Below are positions 16,633 through 26,333 of a stretch of 64,000 nucleotides of DNA, in pieces (positions within the stretch are counted from its first letter, which is position 1; every line of letters begins with the position of its first letter). The notes beneath the pieces were generated by a model. That model ran no database searches, was not told the origin of the DNA, and saw only the letters and a list, made by a program, of their open reading frames with translations. The translations under genes and the position numbers were made by a program. The DNA is from Streptomyces longhuiensis (GTDB lineage: Bacteria > Actinomycetota > Actinomycetes > Streptomycetales > Streptomycetaceae). The stretch lies in NCBI RefSeq assembly GCF_020616555.1, contig NZ_CP085173.1, forward strand, positions 3,421,501 through 3,485,500, in the 5' to 3' direction.

Positions 16633-17787
16633 GTGCGCATCACGGGAATCAGCACACACGTGGTCGGGACGCCTTGGCGCAACCTGACCTACGTCCAGGT
16701 GCACACCGACGAGGGAATCACCGGGGTCGGCGAGACCCGGATGCTGGGCCACACCGACGCGCTCGTCGGCTATCTGAACGAGGCTCAGGCCAACCACATC
16801 ATCGGCTCCGACCCGTTCGCGACCGAGGACCTCGTGCGGCGCATGAAGTACGGGGACTACGGGCGGGCCGGAGAAATCGTGATGTCCGGCATCGCGGTCG
16901 TCGAGATGGCCTGCTGGGACATCAAGGGCAAGGCGCTGGGCGTGCCGGTGTGGCAGTTGCTCGGCGGCAAGGTGACGGACCGGGTCAAGGCGTACGCGAA
17001 CGGCTGGTACACCACCGAGCGCACCCCGGAGGCGTACCACAAGGCGGCGCGGGCCGTGATGGAGCGCGGCTACCGGGCGCTGAAGATCGACCCGTTCGGC
17101 ACGGGGCACTACGAGCTGGACCACGAACAGAGCCTCTACGCCGTGTCGTTGATCGAGGCGGTGCGCGACGCGATCGGGCCCGACGCCGAGCTGATGCTGG
17201 AGATGCACGGCCGGTTCTCGCCCTCCACCGCCATCCGGCTGGCGCGCGATCTCGCTCCCTTCAAACCCGCGTGGCTGGAGGAGCCGGTGCCGCCGGAGAA
17301 CCTCAAGGCGCTGGAGAAGGTGGCCGCGAAGGTGGACGTCCCGGTCGCCACGGGTGAGCGGATCCATGACCGGATCGAGTTCCGTGAGCTGTTCGAGAGC
17401 CAGGCGGCGGACATCATCCAGCCGGACGTCGGCCACATCGGTGGCATCTGGGAGACCCGGAAGCTGGCGGCGACGGCGGAGTCCCACTACGTGCTGGTCG
17501 CCCCGCACAACGTGGGCGGTCCCGTGCTCACCGCGGCCTCGCTCCAAGTCGGCTTCACCACGCCGAACTTCAAGGTCCTTGAGCACTTCAACGACTTCGC
17601 GGACGCGGACATCAAGAAGGTGGTGAAGGGCGCGCCGCAGGTCGATCCGGAGACCGGGTGCTTCGAGCTGTCGCACGAGCCGGGGCTCGGGGTGGAGCTG
17701 GACGTGGACGCGGCGGCCGAGTTCCCGCAGCAGCAGGCTCGGTTCGACCTGTGGGCCGAGGGCTGGGAGAAGAGGCAACCGAAGTGA
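16633..17787 (+). CDS. Mandelate racemase/enolase-superfamily sugar-acid dehydratase
   Basis: This 384-residue enzyme probably dehydrates a sugar acid such as galactonate or a related aldonate to the 2-keto-3-deoxy acid. Motifs include the KIDPF lysine (about 155), metal-binding carboxylates in MLEMHGRFS, EEPVPPEN and TGERIHDR, and the catalytic-histidine region APHNVGGP (about 295). GTG 16633 has a GGGGG stretch upstream and matches the family N-terminus; an ATG at 16597 is possible. It overlaps the next dehydrogenase gene by 4 bp (GTGA). Context with a lactonase and sugar importers supports aldonate catabolism. DgoD-like specificity is a guess. Confidence 0.85.
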   Translation: MRITGISTHVVGTPWRNLTYVQVHTDEGITGVGETRMLGHTDALVGYLNEAQANHIIGSDPFATEDLVRRMKYGDYGRAGEIVMSGIAVVEMACWDIKGKALGVPVWQLLGGKVTDRVKAYANGWYTTERTPEAYHKAARAVMERGYRALKIDPFGTGHYELDHEQSLYAVSLIEAVRDAIGPDAELMLEMHGRFSPSTAIRLARDLAPFKPAWLEEPVPPENLKALEKVAAKVDVPVATGERIHDRIEFRELFESQAADIIQPDVGHIGGIWETRKLAATAESHYVLVAPHNVGGPVLTAASLQVGFTTPNFKVLEHFNDFADADIKKVVKGAPQVDPETGCFELSHEPGLGVELDVDAAAEFPQQQARFDLWAEGWEKRQPK

Positions 17788-18788
17788 GCCGCTCGGTCGT
17801 CGTCGAGGCGCCGGGCGCGCACCGGATCGTCCCTCACGGGCCGACGCCGCCGGGCGCCGGCGAGGTGCTGGTCCGCGTCCACGCCGTGGGCATCTGCGGC
17901 AGCGACCGCGAGGTGTACCAGGGCAACCGGCCCGAGGGGTACGTGCGGTACCCGCTCACCCCGGGCCACGAGTGGTCCGGCACCGTCGAGGCCGTCGGGC
18001 CGGGCGCCCCGGAGTCGCTCGTCGGCAGGAAGGTCGTCGGCGAGGGCTTTCGCAACTGCCAGGTCTGCGACCGGTGTCACGCCGGCGAGACCACGCTGTG
18101 CACGGCCGGGTACGAGGAGACCGGGTTCACGCAGCCCGGCGCCATGGCCGCCACGCTGACCCTGCCCGCCCGTCTCCTGCACGTCCTGCCGGACGACGCC
18201 GACCTGACGGCGGCCGCACTGCTCGAACCCGCGGCCTGCGTCGCCGCGGCCGCGCTCAAGGCGGACGCGCGGCCCGGCGAACGGGTCGCCGTCGTCGGCG
18301 CGGGCACCCTCGGCATGTTCGCCGTGCAGTTCCTCGCGGCGAACTCCCCCGCCGAGCTCCTCACCGTCGACACCCGGCCCGAACGGGCCGTCCTGGCTCG
18401 GCAGTTCGGAGCGACGGACTTCCGTACGCCCGGCCAGGGGCTGCCCGGCGACTTCGACGTGGTGATCGAGACCGCCGGGTCCGCGGACTCGGCCCGTACC
18501 GCGGCGTCGCTGCTGCGGCGCGGGGGGCGGCTCGTCCTCACCGGGCTCCCGGCGTCCGGTGCGGCGGGGCTCGATCCGACCGGCCTCGTCGTGCGGCAGC
18601 TGGAGGTGCGGACCGTGTTCGGGGCGCCGCCGGCCGCTTGGGCGCACGCCGTGCGGGTCTTCGGTGCGGGGCTCCTGGATCCGCTGCCGCTGGTGACGCA
18701 CGAGCTGCCGCTGGATCAATTCCCGCACGCCATCGAGCTGGTGGGATCCGGTGACCCGAAGGTGGGCAAGGTGCTGCTGCGCCCCTAG
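17784..18788 (+). CDS. Zinc-dependent alcohol/polyol dehydrogenase
   Basis: This 334-residue MDR dehydrogenase has catalytic zinc ligands in GICGSD (Cys about 31) and PGHEWSG (His/Glu about 54-55), a structural zinc cysteine cluster (C-QVC-DRC-x7-C, about 80-97), and a nucleotide-binding GAGTLGMF (about 165-172). Enzymes of this group oxidise sugars or polyols, for example L-galactonate, sorbitol or threonine types. GTG 17784 overlaps the dehydratase stop, so the two are translationally coupled and likely act on the same sugar acid or its precursor. A substrate is not assigned. Confidence 0.88.
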   Translation: MSRSVVVEAPGAHRIVPHGPTPPGAGEVLVRVHAVGICGSDREVYQGNRPEGYVRYPLTPGHEWSGTVEAVGPGAPESLVGRKVVGEGFRNCQVCDRCHAGETTLCTAGYEETGFTQPGAMAATLTLPARLLHVLPDDADLTAAALLEPAACVAAAALKADARPGERVAVVGAGTLGMFAVQFLAANSPAELLTVDTRPERAVLARQFGATDFRTPGQGLPGDFDVVIETAGSADSARTAASLLRRGGRLVLTGLPASGAAGLDPTGLVVRQLEVRTVFGAPPAAWAHAVRVFGAGLLDPLPLVTHELPLDQFPHAIELVGSGDPKVGKVLLRP

Positions 18789-18858
18789 CCCCGGCCTGCC
18801 ACCGGCCCCTGCCGCCCAGCACCTTCCGGGCGTGCCCGCACCCACCGATCCGAACTTC

Positions 18859-18874
18859 GTTCGGAATACCGAAC
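18859..18874. promoter_or_regulatory. Predicted IclR operator upstream of the chvE operon
   Basis: GTTCGGAATACCGAAC matches GTTCGNNATNNCGAAC perfectly. It is 25 bp before the GTG of the gene at 18899. An additional CCGAAC half site follows at 18879-18884. Confidence 0.65.
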
Positions 18875-18898
18875 AACACCGAACGTGAAGGACTGCCC

Positions 18899-19867
18899 GT
18901 GACCGACTCCCTCTCTCCCCGCCGCCCCGGCGAACCCGCCCTCGCGGCCCTGGGCCTGTCCGCCCCCTCCACCGACGACAGCGACACCTCCCCGCACGCC
19001 TTCCCCGACGGCGGCACCTGGCGCACCGAGATCCCCTCCGTCGAGGGCCCCGAGGCACTGGCCGTCGTCCTCAAGGAGTCCTCGCGCCTCGACGTGCCGG
19101 TCCACCGGATCAGCCAGGGCAGCGGCGTGTGGATGCTCACCGACGCCGAGATCACCGAGATGGTCGAGTCGGCCGCCGAGCGGGACATCGAACTGTGCCT
19201 GTTCACCGGACCGCGCGGCACCTGGGACACCGGTGCCTCCGTGCGCACCGACTCGCACGGCGCCGGCCTGCGCGCCCGTGGCCACGACGCCGTCGCCGGA
19301 TGCGTGGAAGACGCCGTCCGGGCCACGGAGTTGGGCGTGAAGTGCCTGCTCGTCGCCGACGAGGGCGTGCTGTGGACGCTGCACCGGGCGCGCGAGCAGG
19401 GGGTGATCCCCGGTGACACCACGCTCAAGGTCTCCGCGCTCATCGGCCCGGTCAACCCGGCCTCCTACGCCGTCTTCGAGCGGCTCGGCGCCGACTCGCT
19501 CAATGTGCCGAGCGACCTGACACTGGCCCACCTCACCGAGATCCGCCGGGTCTCCGCCGCCCCCATGGACCTGTACGTCGAGGCGCCGGACGACCTCGGC
19601 GGCTATGTACGGATGTACGAGATCGCGGAACTGATCCGCCGCGGGGCGCCGCTGTACCTGAAGTTCGGGCTCGCGAAGGCCCCCGCCATCTACCCGTACG
19701 GCGCCCACCTGCGCGACGTCACTCTCGACACCGCCCGTGAGCGTGTGCGCCGCGGCCGGCTCGCCCTCGACCTGCTGGCCCGGCACGGCGCGGACGGCGG
19801 CATGTCGCCGCTCGGCTCGCGGCTGCCGGGCACTCTCGACCGTTTCCCGCTGACCGTCTCCCACTGA
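18899..19867 (+). CDS. U32-peptidase-like TIM-barrel protein of the sugar importer operon
   Basis: The 322-residue cytoplasmic protein looks like the N-terminal TIM barrel of U32-type proteins ([17 protein letters not shown] near 70, then [30 protein letters not shown] near 185-210). Proteins of this type are often named peptidases, but the catalytic assignment is weak and many act on small molecules. It is the first gene of an operon with chvE-gguA-gguB, 59 bp before chvE, and carries the shared operator. This suggests a role in metabolism of the imported sugar rather than proteolysis. GTG 18899 has AAGGA upstream. Confidence 0.6.
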   Translation: MTDSLSPRRPGEPALAALGLSAPSTDDSDTSPHAFPDGGTWRTEIPSVEGPEALAVVLKESSRLDVPVHRISQGSGVWMLTDAEITEMVESAAERDIELCLFTGPRGTWDTGASVRTDSHGAGLRARGHDAVAGCVEDAVRATELGVKCLLVADEGVLWTLHRAREQGVIPGDTTLKVSALIGPVNPASYAVFERLGADSLNVPSDLTLAHLTEIRRVSAAPMDLYVEAPDDLGGYVRMYEIAELIRRGAPLYLKFGLAKAPAIYPYGAHLRDVTLDTARERVRRGRLALDLLARHGADGGMSPLGSRLPGTLDRFPLTVSH

Positions 19868-19926
19868 ATCTCCGCCGGCGTTTCCCGCTGACGTTTCCGC
19901 TCCCCCGACGCGACCGACAAGGACTG

Positions 19927-21042
19927 ATGACCATGCGCAACCGCAGAAGTGCCGTTTCCGCCGTGGCGGGAGCCGCCGCTCTCGCCCTCGCCCTGACCGC
20001 CTGCGGGCAGAGCGGTGAGGGCGGCAGCAAGGAAGCCAAGGACAAGAAGGAGATGACCGTCGGCATCGCCATGCCGACCAAGTCCTCCGAGCGCTGGATA
20101 GCCGACGGCAAGAACATGGTCACCACGCTGCACAAGGCCGGCTACAAGACGACCCTCCAGTACGGCGAGGACGACGTCGACCAGCAGGTCCAGCAGCTCG
20201 AGGGCATGATCACGCAGGGCGTGGACGCGCTGGTCATCGCCGCGATCAACGGCGACGCGCTCTCCAACGTCCTCAAGGAGGCCCATGACGCGAACATCCC
20301 CGTCATCTCCTACGACCGCCTCCTGCTCAACTCCCCCTACGTCGACTACTACGCCTCCTTCGACAACGAGAAGGTCGGCCGGCTCCAGGGCACGTACATC
20401 ACCGAGAAGCTGGGTCTGAAGGACGGCTCCAAGAAGGGGCCCTTCAACATCGAACTGTTCGCGGGCTCGAACGACGACAACAACACCAAGTACTTCTTCA
20501 ACGGCGCGATGAAGGTGCTCCAGCCCTACATCGACAAGAAGCAGCTCGTGGTCAGGTCCGGCCAGACGGCGCTCAACAAGGTGACGACGCTGCGCTGGGA
20601 CGGCGGCACCGCGCAGAAGCGCATGGACGACCTGCTCACCTCGTCCTACTCCTCGGCCAAGGTGGACGCCGTCCTGTCCCCGTACGACGGCATCTCGATC
20701 GGCATCCTGTCCGCGCTCAAGTCCGACGACTACGGCTCCGCGAGCAAGCCGCTGCCCGTCGTCACCGGGCAGGACGCCGAGGTCGCCTCGGTGAAGTCGA
20801 TCGTCGCGGGCCAGCAGACCCAGACCGTCTACAAGGACACCCGGGAGCTGGCCAAGGTCGCGTCCAGCATGGTCGACGCGGTGCTGAAGGGGAAGAAGCC
20901 GCAGATCAACGACACCACGTCGTACAACAACGGCAAGAAGGTCGTGCCGTCGTACCTGCTCCAGCCGGTGAGCGTCGACAAGAGCAACTACCAGAAGGAG
21001 CTCATCGACACCGGCTACATCAAGGCGAGCGACCTCAAGTAG
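19927..21042 (+). CDS. chvE: Sugar-binding lipoprotein of ABC importer, ChvE type
   Basis: This 371-residue extracellular lipoprotein binds monosaccharides for import. The signal peptide ends in the lipobox LTAC (about residue 26). The mature domain shows the type I periplasmic binding fold, with [18 protein letters not shown] at the start and [20 protein letters not shown], the ChvE/XylF hallmark. Relatives bind galactose, arabinose, xylose or fucose. It is followed by the ATPase and permease genes with short gaps. Confidence 0.9.
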   Translation: MTMRNRRSAVSAVAGAAALALALTACGQSGEGGSKEAKDKKEMTVGIAMPTKSSERWIADGKNMVTTLHKAGYKTTLQYGEDDVDQQVQQLEGMITQGVDALVIAAINGDALSNVLKEAHDANIPVISYDRLLLNSPYVDYYASFDNEKVGRLQGTYITEKLGLKDGSKKGPFNIELFAGSNDDNNTKYFFNGAMKVLQPYIDKKQLVVRSGQTALNKVTTLRWDGGTAQKRMDDLLTSSYSSAKVDAVLSPYDGISIGILSALKSDDYGSASKPLPVVTGQDAEVASVKSIVAGQQTQTVYKDTRELAKVASSMVDAVLKGKKPQINDTTSYNNGKKVVPSYLLQPVSVDKSNYQKELIDTGYIKASDLK

Positions 21043-21085
21043 CCCGCCCACACCACCGGTCCACACGGAGCAGAAAGGCACGACC

Positions 21086-22627
21086 ATGGCGGGACCCGTC
21101 CTGGAAATGCGCTCGATCGTCAAGACCTTTCCCGGCGTCAAGGCGCTCGCGGACGTCTCTCTGAGCGTGCGCGCGGGCGAGGTCCACGCCGTCTGCGGGG
21201 AGAACGGCGCCGGGAAGTCGACGCTGATGAAGGTCCTCAGCGGCGTTCACCCGCACGGCAGTTACGAGGGGGAGATCCTCTTCGAGGGCGAGCCGTGCCG
21301 GTTCAAGGACATCGGGGCGAGCGAGAAGCGCGGCATCGTGATCATCCACCAGGAGCTCGCCCTGGTGCCGTACCTCTCACTCGCCGAGAACATCTTCCTC
21401 GGCAACGAGCACGCCACGCGAGGCGTGATCAGCTGGGGCGAGACCCTGAAGCACGCCACGGACCTGCTGCGGCGGGTCGGTCTGAACGAGCACCCGCAGA
21501 CCCGCGTCGCCGACATCGGCGTCGGCAAGCAGCAGCTGGTCGAGATCGCCAAGGCCCTGTCGAAGGAGGTGAAACTGCTCATCCTCGACGAGCCGACGGC
21601 CGCGCTCAACGACGAGGACAGCGGCAAACTCCTCGATCTGATCCTGGAGTTGAAGGGCCAGGGCATCACCTCGATCATCATCTCGCACAAGCTCAACGAG
21701 ATCGCCCGGGTCGCGGACTCCGTGACGGTCATCCGCGACGGGCACTCCATCGAGACGCTCGACGTGAAGGCCGCGGAGACGACCGAGGAGCGGATCATCC
21801 GCGCCATGGTCGGCCGCGACCTCGACCACCGCTTCCCGGAGCGCACCCCGCACCCGCAGGACCACACGGCGGCGCCGGCCCTCGAGATCCGCGACTGGAC
21901 CGTCTTCCACCCCATCGACCAGCAGCGCAAGGTCGTCGACTCGGTGTCCCTGAACGTGCGCCGCGGGGAGATCGTCGGCATCGCGGGGCTGATGGGCGCG
22001 GGCCGCACGGAACTCGCGATGAGCGTGTTCGGGCGGGCCTACGGGAAATACGCGGGCGGCAGCGTCCTCAAGGACGGCACCGAGATCCGTACCCGCACCG
22101 TCCCCGAGGCGGTCGGCCACGGCATCGCGTACGTCACCGAGGACCGCAAGCACTACGGCCTCAACCTCATCGACTCCATCAACCGAAACATCTCGCTGAG
22201 CGCGCTGCGCAAGGTCGCCCGGCGCGGGGTCGTCGACGAGCACGAGGAGCGGAAGGTCTCCGAGGGCTTCCGCAAGTCCATGAACATCAAGGCACCCAAC
22301 GTCTCCGAGCCCGTGGGCCGGCTGTCCGGCGGCAACCAGCAGAAGGTCGTCCTCAGCAAGTGGATCTTCGCGGGGCCCGATGTGCTGATCCTCGACGAGC
22401 CGACCCGCGGCATCGACGTCGGTGCGAAGTACGAGATCTACACGGTGATCGACCAACTGGCCGCCGAGGGCAAGGCCGTTGTCTTCATCTCCTCCGAACT
22501 GCCCGAGCTGCTCGGCATGTGCGACCGGATCTACACGATGTCGGCCGGACGGCTCACCGGTGAGGTCCCGCGAGCGGAGGCCACCCAGGAAGTGCTGATG
22601 CGGCACATGACCAAGGACAAGAGGTAG
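21086..22627 (+). CDS. mmsA: Sugar ABC transporter ATP-binding protein (GguA/XylG type)
   Basis: This 513-residue double ATPase drives monosaccharide import. Each half has nucleotide-binding motifs: Walker [10 protein letters not shown] (about 36) and Walker [10 protein letters not shown] in the first, and in the second a degenerate P-loop region ([10 protein letters not shown]), signature LSGGNQQKV and [11 protein letters not shown]. This asymmetry is typical of XylG/RbsA/GguA. ATG 21086 is 43 bp after chvE. The permease begins 5 bp after its stop. The name follows the common chvE-mmsA-mmsB annotation; gguA would be equivalent. Confidence 0.92.
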   Translation: MAGPVLEMRSIVKTFPGVKALADVSLSVRAGEVHAVCGENGAGKSTLMKVLSGVHPHGSYEGEILFEGEPCRFKDIGASEKRGIVIIHQELALVPYLSLAENIFLGNEHATRGVISWGETLKHATDLLRRVGLNEHPQTRVADIGVGKQQLVEIAKALSKEVKLLILDEPTAALNDEDSGKLLDLILELKGQGITSIIISHKLNEIARVADSVTVIRDGHSIETLDVKAAETTEERIIRAMVGRDLDHRFPERTPHPQDHTAAPALEIRDWTVFHPIDQQRKVVDSVSLNVRRGEIVGIAGLMGAGRTELAMSVFGRAYGKYAGGSVLKDGTEIRTRTVPEAVGHGIAYVTEDRKHYGLNLIDSINRNISLSALRKVARRGVVDEHEERKVSEGFRKSMNIKAPNVSEPVGRLSGGNQQKVVLSKWIFAGPDVLILDEPTRGIDVGAKYEIYTVIDQLAAEGKAVVFISSELPELLGMCDRIYTMSAGRLTGEVPRAEATQEVLMRHMTKDKR

Positions 22628-22632
22628 GACCG

Positions 22633-23883
22633 ATGAGCACGAACCTGAAGGCCGGGCCACCGGCCGGCGCCGCGGCCCCGAACGAGTCCGGAGACACCGG
22701 GCACGCGGCCGGTCTCGGCCGGCTGATCATCGACGGCATGCGCCGCAACATGCGGCAGTACGGGATGCTCTTCGCCCTCGGCCTGATCGTGATCCTTTTC
22801 GAGGTCTGGACGGGCGGCGACCTGCTGCTGCCGCGCAACGTCTCGAACCTGGTGCTGCAGAACAGCTACATCCTGATCCTGGCGATCGGCATGATGATCG
22901 TCATCATCGCGGGCCACATCGACCTGTCGGTCGGCTCCATCACCGCGTTCACGGGGGCGCTCGCCGCGGTGCTCATGGTCACGCACCACTGGTCGTGGCC
23001 GGTGGCCGCGATCGCGGTCCTCGCCGTCGGCGCGGTCGCCGGGGCCATGCAGGGCTTCTTCATCGCCTACCTCGGCATACCGTCGTTCATCGTGACCCTG
23101 GCGGGCATGCTGCTCTTCCGCGGACTGACGGAGATCTTCCTCAAGGGGCAGACGCTCGGCCCGTTCCCCGAAGGACTGCAGAAGGTCGCCAACGGCTTCC
23201 TGCCCGAGGTCGGCCCCGACACGAACTACCACAACCTCACCCTGCTCCTCGGCCTCGGACTCATCGCCCTCGTCGTGTGGCAGGAGGTGCGCGACCGCAA
23301 GCGCCAGCAGGAGTACGCGCTCGACGTACTGCCCGCGAAGCTGTTCGCGCTGAAGCTCACCGCGCTGGTCGCCGCCGTCCTCGTCTTCACCCTGCTGCTC
23401 GCCAGCTACAAGGGCGCGCCCGTGGTACTGATCGTCCTGGCCGTGCTCCTCGTCGCCTTCGGCTACGTGATGCGCAACGCGGTGATCGGCCGCCATGTGT
23501 ACGCGATCGGCGGCAACCTGCCGGCGGCGAAGCTCTCCGGCGTCCGGGACAAGAAGGTCACCTTCGCTGTCTTCCTCAATATGGGGATGCTGGCGGCGCT
23601 CGCGGGCCTGGTCTTCGCGGCCCGCTTCAACGCCGCGTCGCCGAAGGCGGGCGTCAACTTCGAACTCGAGGCGATCGCCGCCTCGTTCATCGGCGGCGCG
23701 TCGATGAGCGGCGGCGTCGGCACGGTGCTCGGCGCGATCATCGGCGGCACCGTCCTCGGCGTCCTGAACAACGGCATGAACCTCGTCGGCGTCGGCACCG
23801 ACTGGCAGCAGGTCATCAAGGGCCTGGTCCTGCTCGCGGCGGTGGGCTTCGACGTGTGGAACAAGCGCAAGGTCGGTTCGTAG
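22633..23883 (+). CDS. mmsB: Sugar ABC transporter permease (GguB/XylH type)
   Basis: This 416-residue membrane protein forms the channel of the ChvE importer. It has about 10-12 hydrophobic segments starting at residue 38, including MMIVIIAGHIDLSVGSITAFTG and the coupling-region block SFIGGASMSGGVGTVLGAIIGG, typical of XylH/GguB. The long cytoplasmic N-terminus is Gly/Pro-rich. It is the last gene of the operon, followed by a two-way terminator. Confidence 0.92.
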   Translation: MSTNLKAGPPAGAAAPNESGDTGHAAGLGRLIIDGMRRNMRQYGMLFALGLIVILFEVWTGGDLLLPRNVSNLVLQNSYILILAIGMMIVIIAGHIDLSVGSITAFTGALAAVLMVTHHWSWPVAAIAVLAVGAVAGAMQGFFIAYLGIPSFIVTLAGMLLFRGLTEIFLKGQTLGPFPEGLQKVANGFLPEVGPDTNYHNLTLLLGLGLIALVVWQEVRDRKRQQEYALDVLPAKLFALKLTALVAAVLVFTLLLASYKGAPVVLIVLAVLLVAFGYVMRNAVIGRHVYAIGGNLPAAKLSGVRDKKVTFAVFLNMGMLAALAGLVFAARFNAASPKAGVNFELEAIAASFIGGASMSGGVGTVLGAIIGGTVLGVLNNGMNLVGVGTDWQQVIKGLVLLAAVGFDVWNKRKVGS

Positions 23884-23902
23884 ATCCATCCGCGCACGCA
23901 AG

Positions 23903-23933
23903 AGCGGGCCGGTCCACGGGGGGCCGGCCCGCT
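23903..23933. terminator. Bidirectional terminator between mmsB and abfA
   Basis: The stem 23903-23912 with 23924-23933, extended by an outer CGCACGC/GCGTGCG pairing, lies in the 62-bp gap between converging genes. A CTTT run follows on the plus side. Confidence 0.8.
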
Positions 23934-23945
23934 TTCGCGTGCGTG

Positions 23946-25451
23946 TCAGGCCAGCCTGATCACGTTCCAGGACAGGGGCTCCAGGGTGGCCGTGAGGGTG
24001 CCCTCCGCCAGGACCGTGCCGGTGACCGGGTGCGGGGTGACGCGCTCCGGCTCCGTACGGGTGTTGCGGGCCTCCGGGTCGGCGTCGGCGAGGGCACTGT
24101 GCTCGACGACCGACGTCAGGTCGAGACCGTTCAGGGCCACTTCGAGGGGCAGGGCCTCGCTCTGGCCGCGGTTGACCGCGAAGACCGTGACCGTGCCGTC
24201 CTTTGCGCGCACCGCCGTCGCGTGCAGCAGGTCCGCGGTGCCGTGGCGCTTCGTGTCGTACGTCGGTCCAGACACGCGGACGTCGAGGACCTCGCCGCGC
24301 CCGTACCGCGACGCCGCCGCGAACGGGAAGAACGTCGTCTGCCGCCAGGCCGGGCCGCCGGGCTCCGTCATGATCGGCGCGATGACGTTCACGAGCTGGG
24401 CGAGGCAGGCGACGGTGACGCGGTCCGCGTGGCGCAGGAGCGCGATGAGCAGCGAGCCGAAGACCACGGCGTCGGTGACGGAATAGACGTCCTCCAGGAG
24501 CCGGGGCGCCTCGGGCCAGTCGAGCGCCGAGACCTCGGCCTCGGTCCGGGACATGTACCAGACGTTCCACTCGTCGAAGGAGAGGTTGATCTTCTTCTGC
24601 GACTTGAGGCGCGCGCCCACGTGGTCGCAGGTCGCCACGACGTTCTCGATGAACGACTCCATGTCGACGGCGGAGGCCAGGAACGAGTCGCGGTCGCCGT
24701 CGTGCTCCTCGTAATAGGCGTGCAGCGAGATGTGGTCGACGAGGTCGTACGTCTCCGCGAGGACGGTCGCCTCCCACTCGGCGAAGGTCTCCATGCCCTG
24801 TCCCGACGAGCCGCACGCGACGAGCTGGACCCCGGGATCGATCTGGCGCATGGCGCGCGCGGTCTCGGCGGCCAGCCTGCCGTACTCCTGCGCGGTCTTG
24901 TGCCCGGTCTGCCAGGGCCCGTCCATCTCGTTGCCCAGGCACCAGAGCCTGATGCCGAAGGGGTCCTTGTCGCCGTGGGCGATGCGGCGGTCCGACAGCT
25001 CCGTGCCCGCCGGGTGATTGGCGTACTCCTGGAGTTCGAGGGCCTCGGCGACACCTCGGGTGCCGAGGTTCACGGCCATCATGGGTTCGGCCTGGGGGCC
25101 GATCTTCTTCAGGAACGCGATGTACTCGGACAGGCCGAAACGGTTCGTCTCCGTGGAGCGCCAGGCGAGGTCGAGGCGGCGGGGCCGCTCGTCCACCGGG
25201 CCCACCGAGTCCTCCCACTTGTAGCCGGAGACGAAGTTGCCGCCGGGGTAGCGGATCGCGGTGACGCCGAGCTCGCGGACGAGCGCCAGGACGTCGGTGC
25301 GCAGGCCCGCCTCGTCGGCGGCCGGGTGACCGGGCTCGTGGATCCCGGTGTAGACACAGCGGCCGAGGTGCTCGACGAAGGACCCGAACAGGCGTGGGTC
25401 CACCTCACCGACGGTGAAGGCGGGGTCGAGGGTGAAGCGTGCGGTGTGCAT
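23946..25451 (-). CDS. abfA: Alpha-L-arabinofuranosidase, GH51
   Basis: The enzyme releases L-arabinose from arabinofuranosyl side chains of arabinoxylan or arabinan oligosaccharides. The 501 residues, catalytic acid/base Glu175 in WCLGNEMDGPW and nucleophile Glu294 in SFDEWNVWY, are diagnostic. There is no signal peptide, so it acts on imported oligosaccharides. It is 12 bp downstream of the MalG-type permease in one operon, which points to an arabinose-containing oligosaccharide as the transported substrate. Confidence 0.95.
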   Translation of the reverse strand: MHTARFTLDPAFTVGEVDPRLFGSFVEHLGRCVYTGIHEPGHPAADEAGLRTDVLALVRELGVTAIRYPGGNFVSGYKWEDSVGPVDERPRRLDLAWRSTETNRFGLSEYIAFLKKIGPQAEPMMAVNLGTRGVAEALELQEYANHPAGTELSDRRIAHGDKDPFGIRLWCLGNEMDGPWQTGHKTAQEYGRLAAETARAMRQIDPGVQLVACGSSGQGMETFAEWEATVLAETYDLVDHISLHAYYEEHDGDRDSFLASAVDMESFIENVVATCDHVGARLKSQKKINLSFDEWNVWYMSRTEAEVSALDWPEAPRLLEDVYSVTDAVVFGSLLIALLRHADRVTVACLAQLVNVIAPIMTEPGGPAWRQTTFFPFAAASRYGRGEVLDVRVSGPTYDTKRHGTADLLHATAVRAKDGTVTVFAVNRGQSEALPLEVALNGLDLTSVVEHSALADADPEARNTRTEPERVTPHPVTGTVLAEGTLTATLEPLSWNVIRLA

Positions 25452-25463
25452 GGGTTCCTTCCC

Positions 25464-26333
25464 TTACTGGCCGGCCAGGCCCGTGTGGGCCACGCCGCTG
25501 ACGATCTGGCGCTGGAAGAAGACGAAGACGACGATCAGGGGAAGGCCCGCCATGAGGCCGCCGGCCATCAGCTGGGCCCACTGGATGCCGTACGAGTTCA
25601 TGACGGTCGCGATGCCGTTCGGCATGGTCATCAGGTCGGGGTTGTTGGTGACCATGTACGGCCACAGGAAGTTGTTCCACGACGCGATGAAGGTGAAGAT
25701 GCCCACCGCCGCGAGCGAGGGCCGGGCGAGCGGCACGACGACGGTGAAGAAGACCCGCCAGCGTCCGGCGCCGTCGATGAACGCGGCCTCCTCCAGTTCC
25801 TTGGGGATGCCCTGGAAGAACTTGTAGAGGATGTAGACCATCGCGGCCGGCGCGCACTGCGGCAGGATCATGCCCCAGTAGGTGTCGACCATCCCCATCT
25901 GCTGGACGGTGGTGAACAGGGGCACGCCGAGGACCGCCGGGGAGACCATGAGTCCGGCCATGACGACGCCCATCAGGACGTTCCTGCCGCGGAACTCGGT
26001 ACGGGCGAATCCGTAGCCGGCGAGCGCGCTCACCGTCAGGACGATCGAGGTCACACAGACCGACACCACAAGGGAGTTGACGAACCAGTCGGTGATGTTG
26101 CCGGTCTCGAAGAGCGCCTTCCAGGCCTGGCCGGTCCACTCCTTCGGCAGCCAGTGCGGCGGCACCTCGACGGCCTCGGTCTCCGACTTCAGCGAGGTGA
26201 ACAGGGCCCAGGCGAGCGGCGCCAGGAAGACGGCGGAGACGGCGACGCCGAGGAGGGTGAGCACGATCTGACTGGGCGTCCAGGCCTTGCGCGTACGGGA
26301 CTTGATGCGTATCTGCGCGGCGTCGGTGGTCAT
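25464..26333 (-). CDS. Carbohydrate ABC transporter permease, MalG type
   Basis: This 289-residue inner-membrane subunit of an oligosaccharide importer has about six hydrophobic helices, with the EAA loop (EEAAFIDGAGRWRVFFTVVVPLARP, positions about 190-214) that contacts the ATPase. As is usual in Streptomyces, no ATPase gene is present locally; a shared MsiK-type ATPase encoded elsewhere probably energises it. Its start overlaps the stop of the upstream permease by 4 bp. Confidence 0.93.
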   Translation of the reverse strand: MTTDAAQIRIKSRTRKAWTPSQIVLTLLGVAVSAVFLAPLAWALFTSLKSETEAVEVPPHWLPKEWTGQAWKALFETGNITDWFVNSLVVSVCVTSIVLTVSALAGYGFARTEFRGRNVLMGVVMAGLMVSPAVLGVPLFTTVQQMGMVDTYWGMILPQCAPAAMVYILYKFFQGIPKELEEAAFIDGAGRWRVFFTVVVPLARPSLAAVGIFTFIASWNNFLWPYMVTNNPDLMTMPNGIATVMNSYGIQWAQLMAGGLMAGLPLIVVFVFFQRQIVSGVAHTGLAGQ

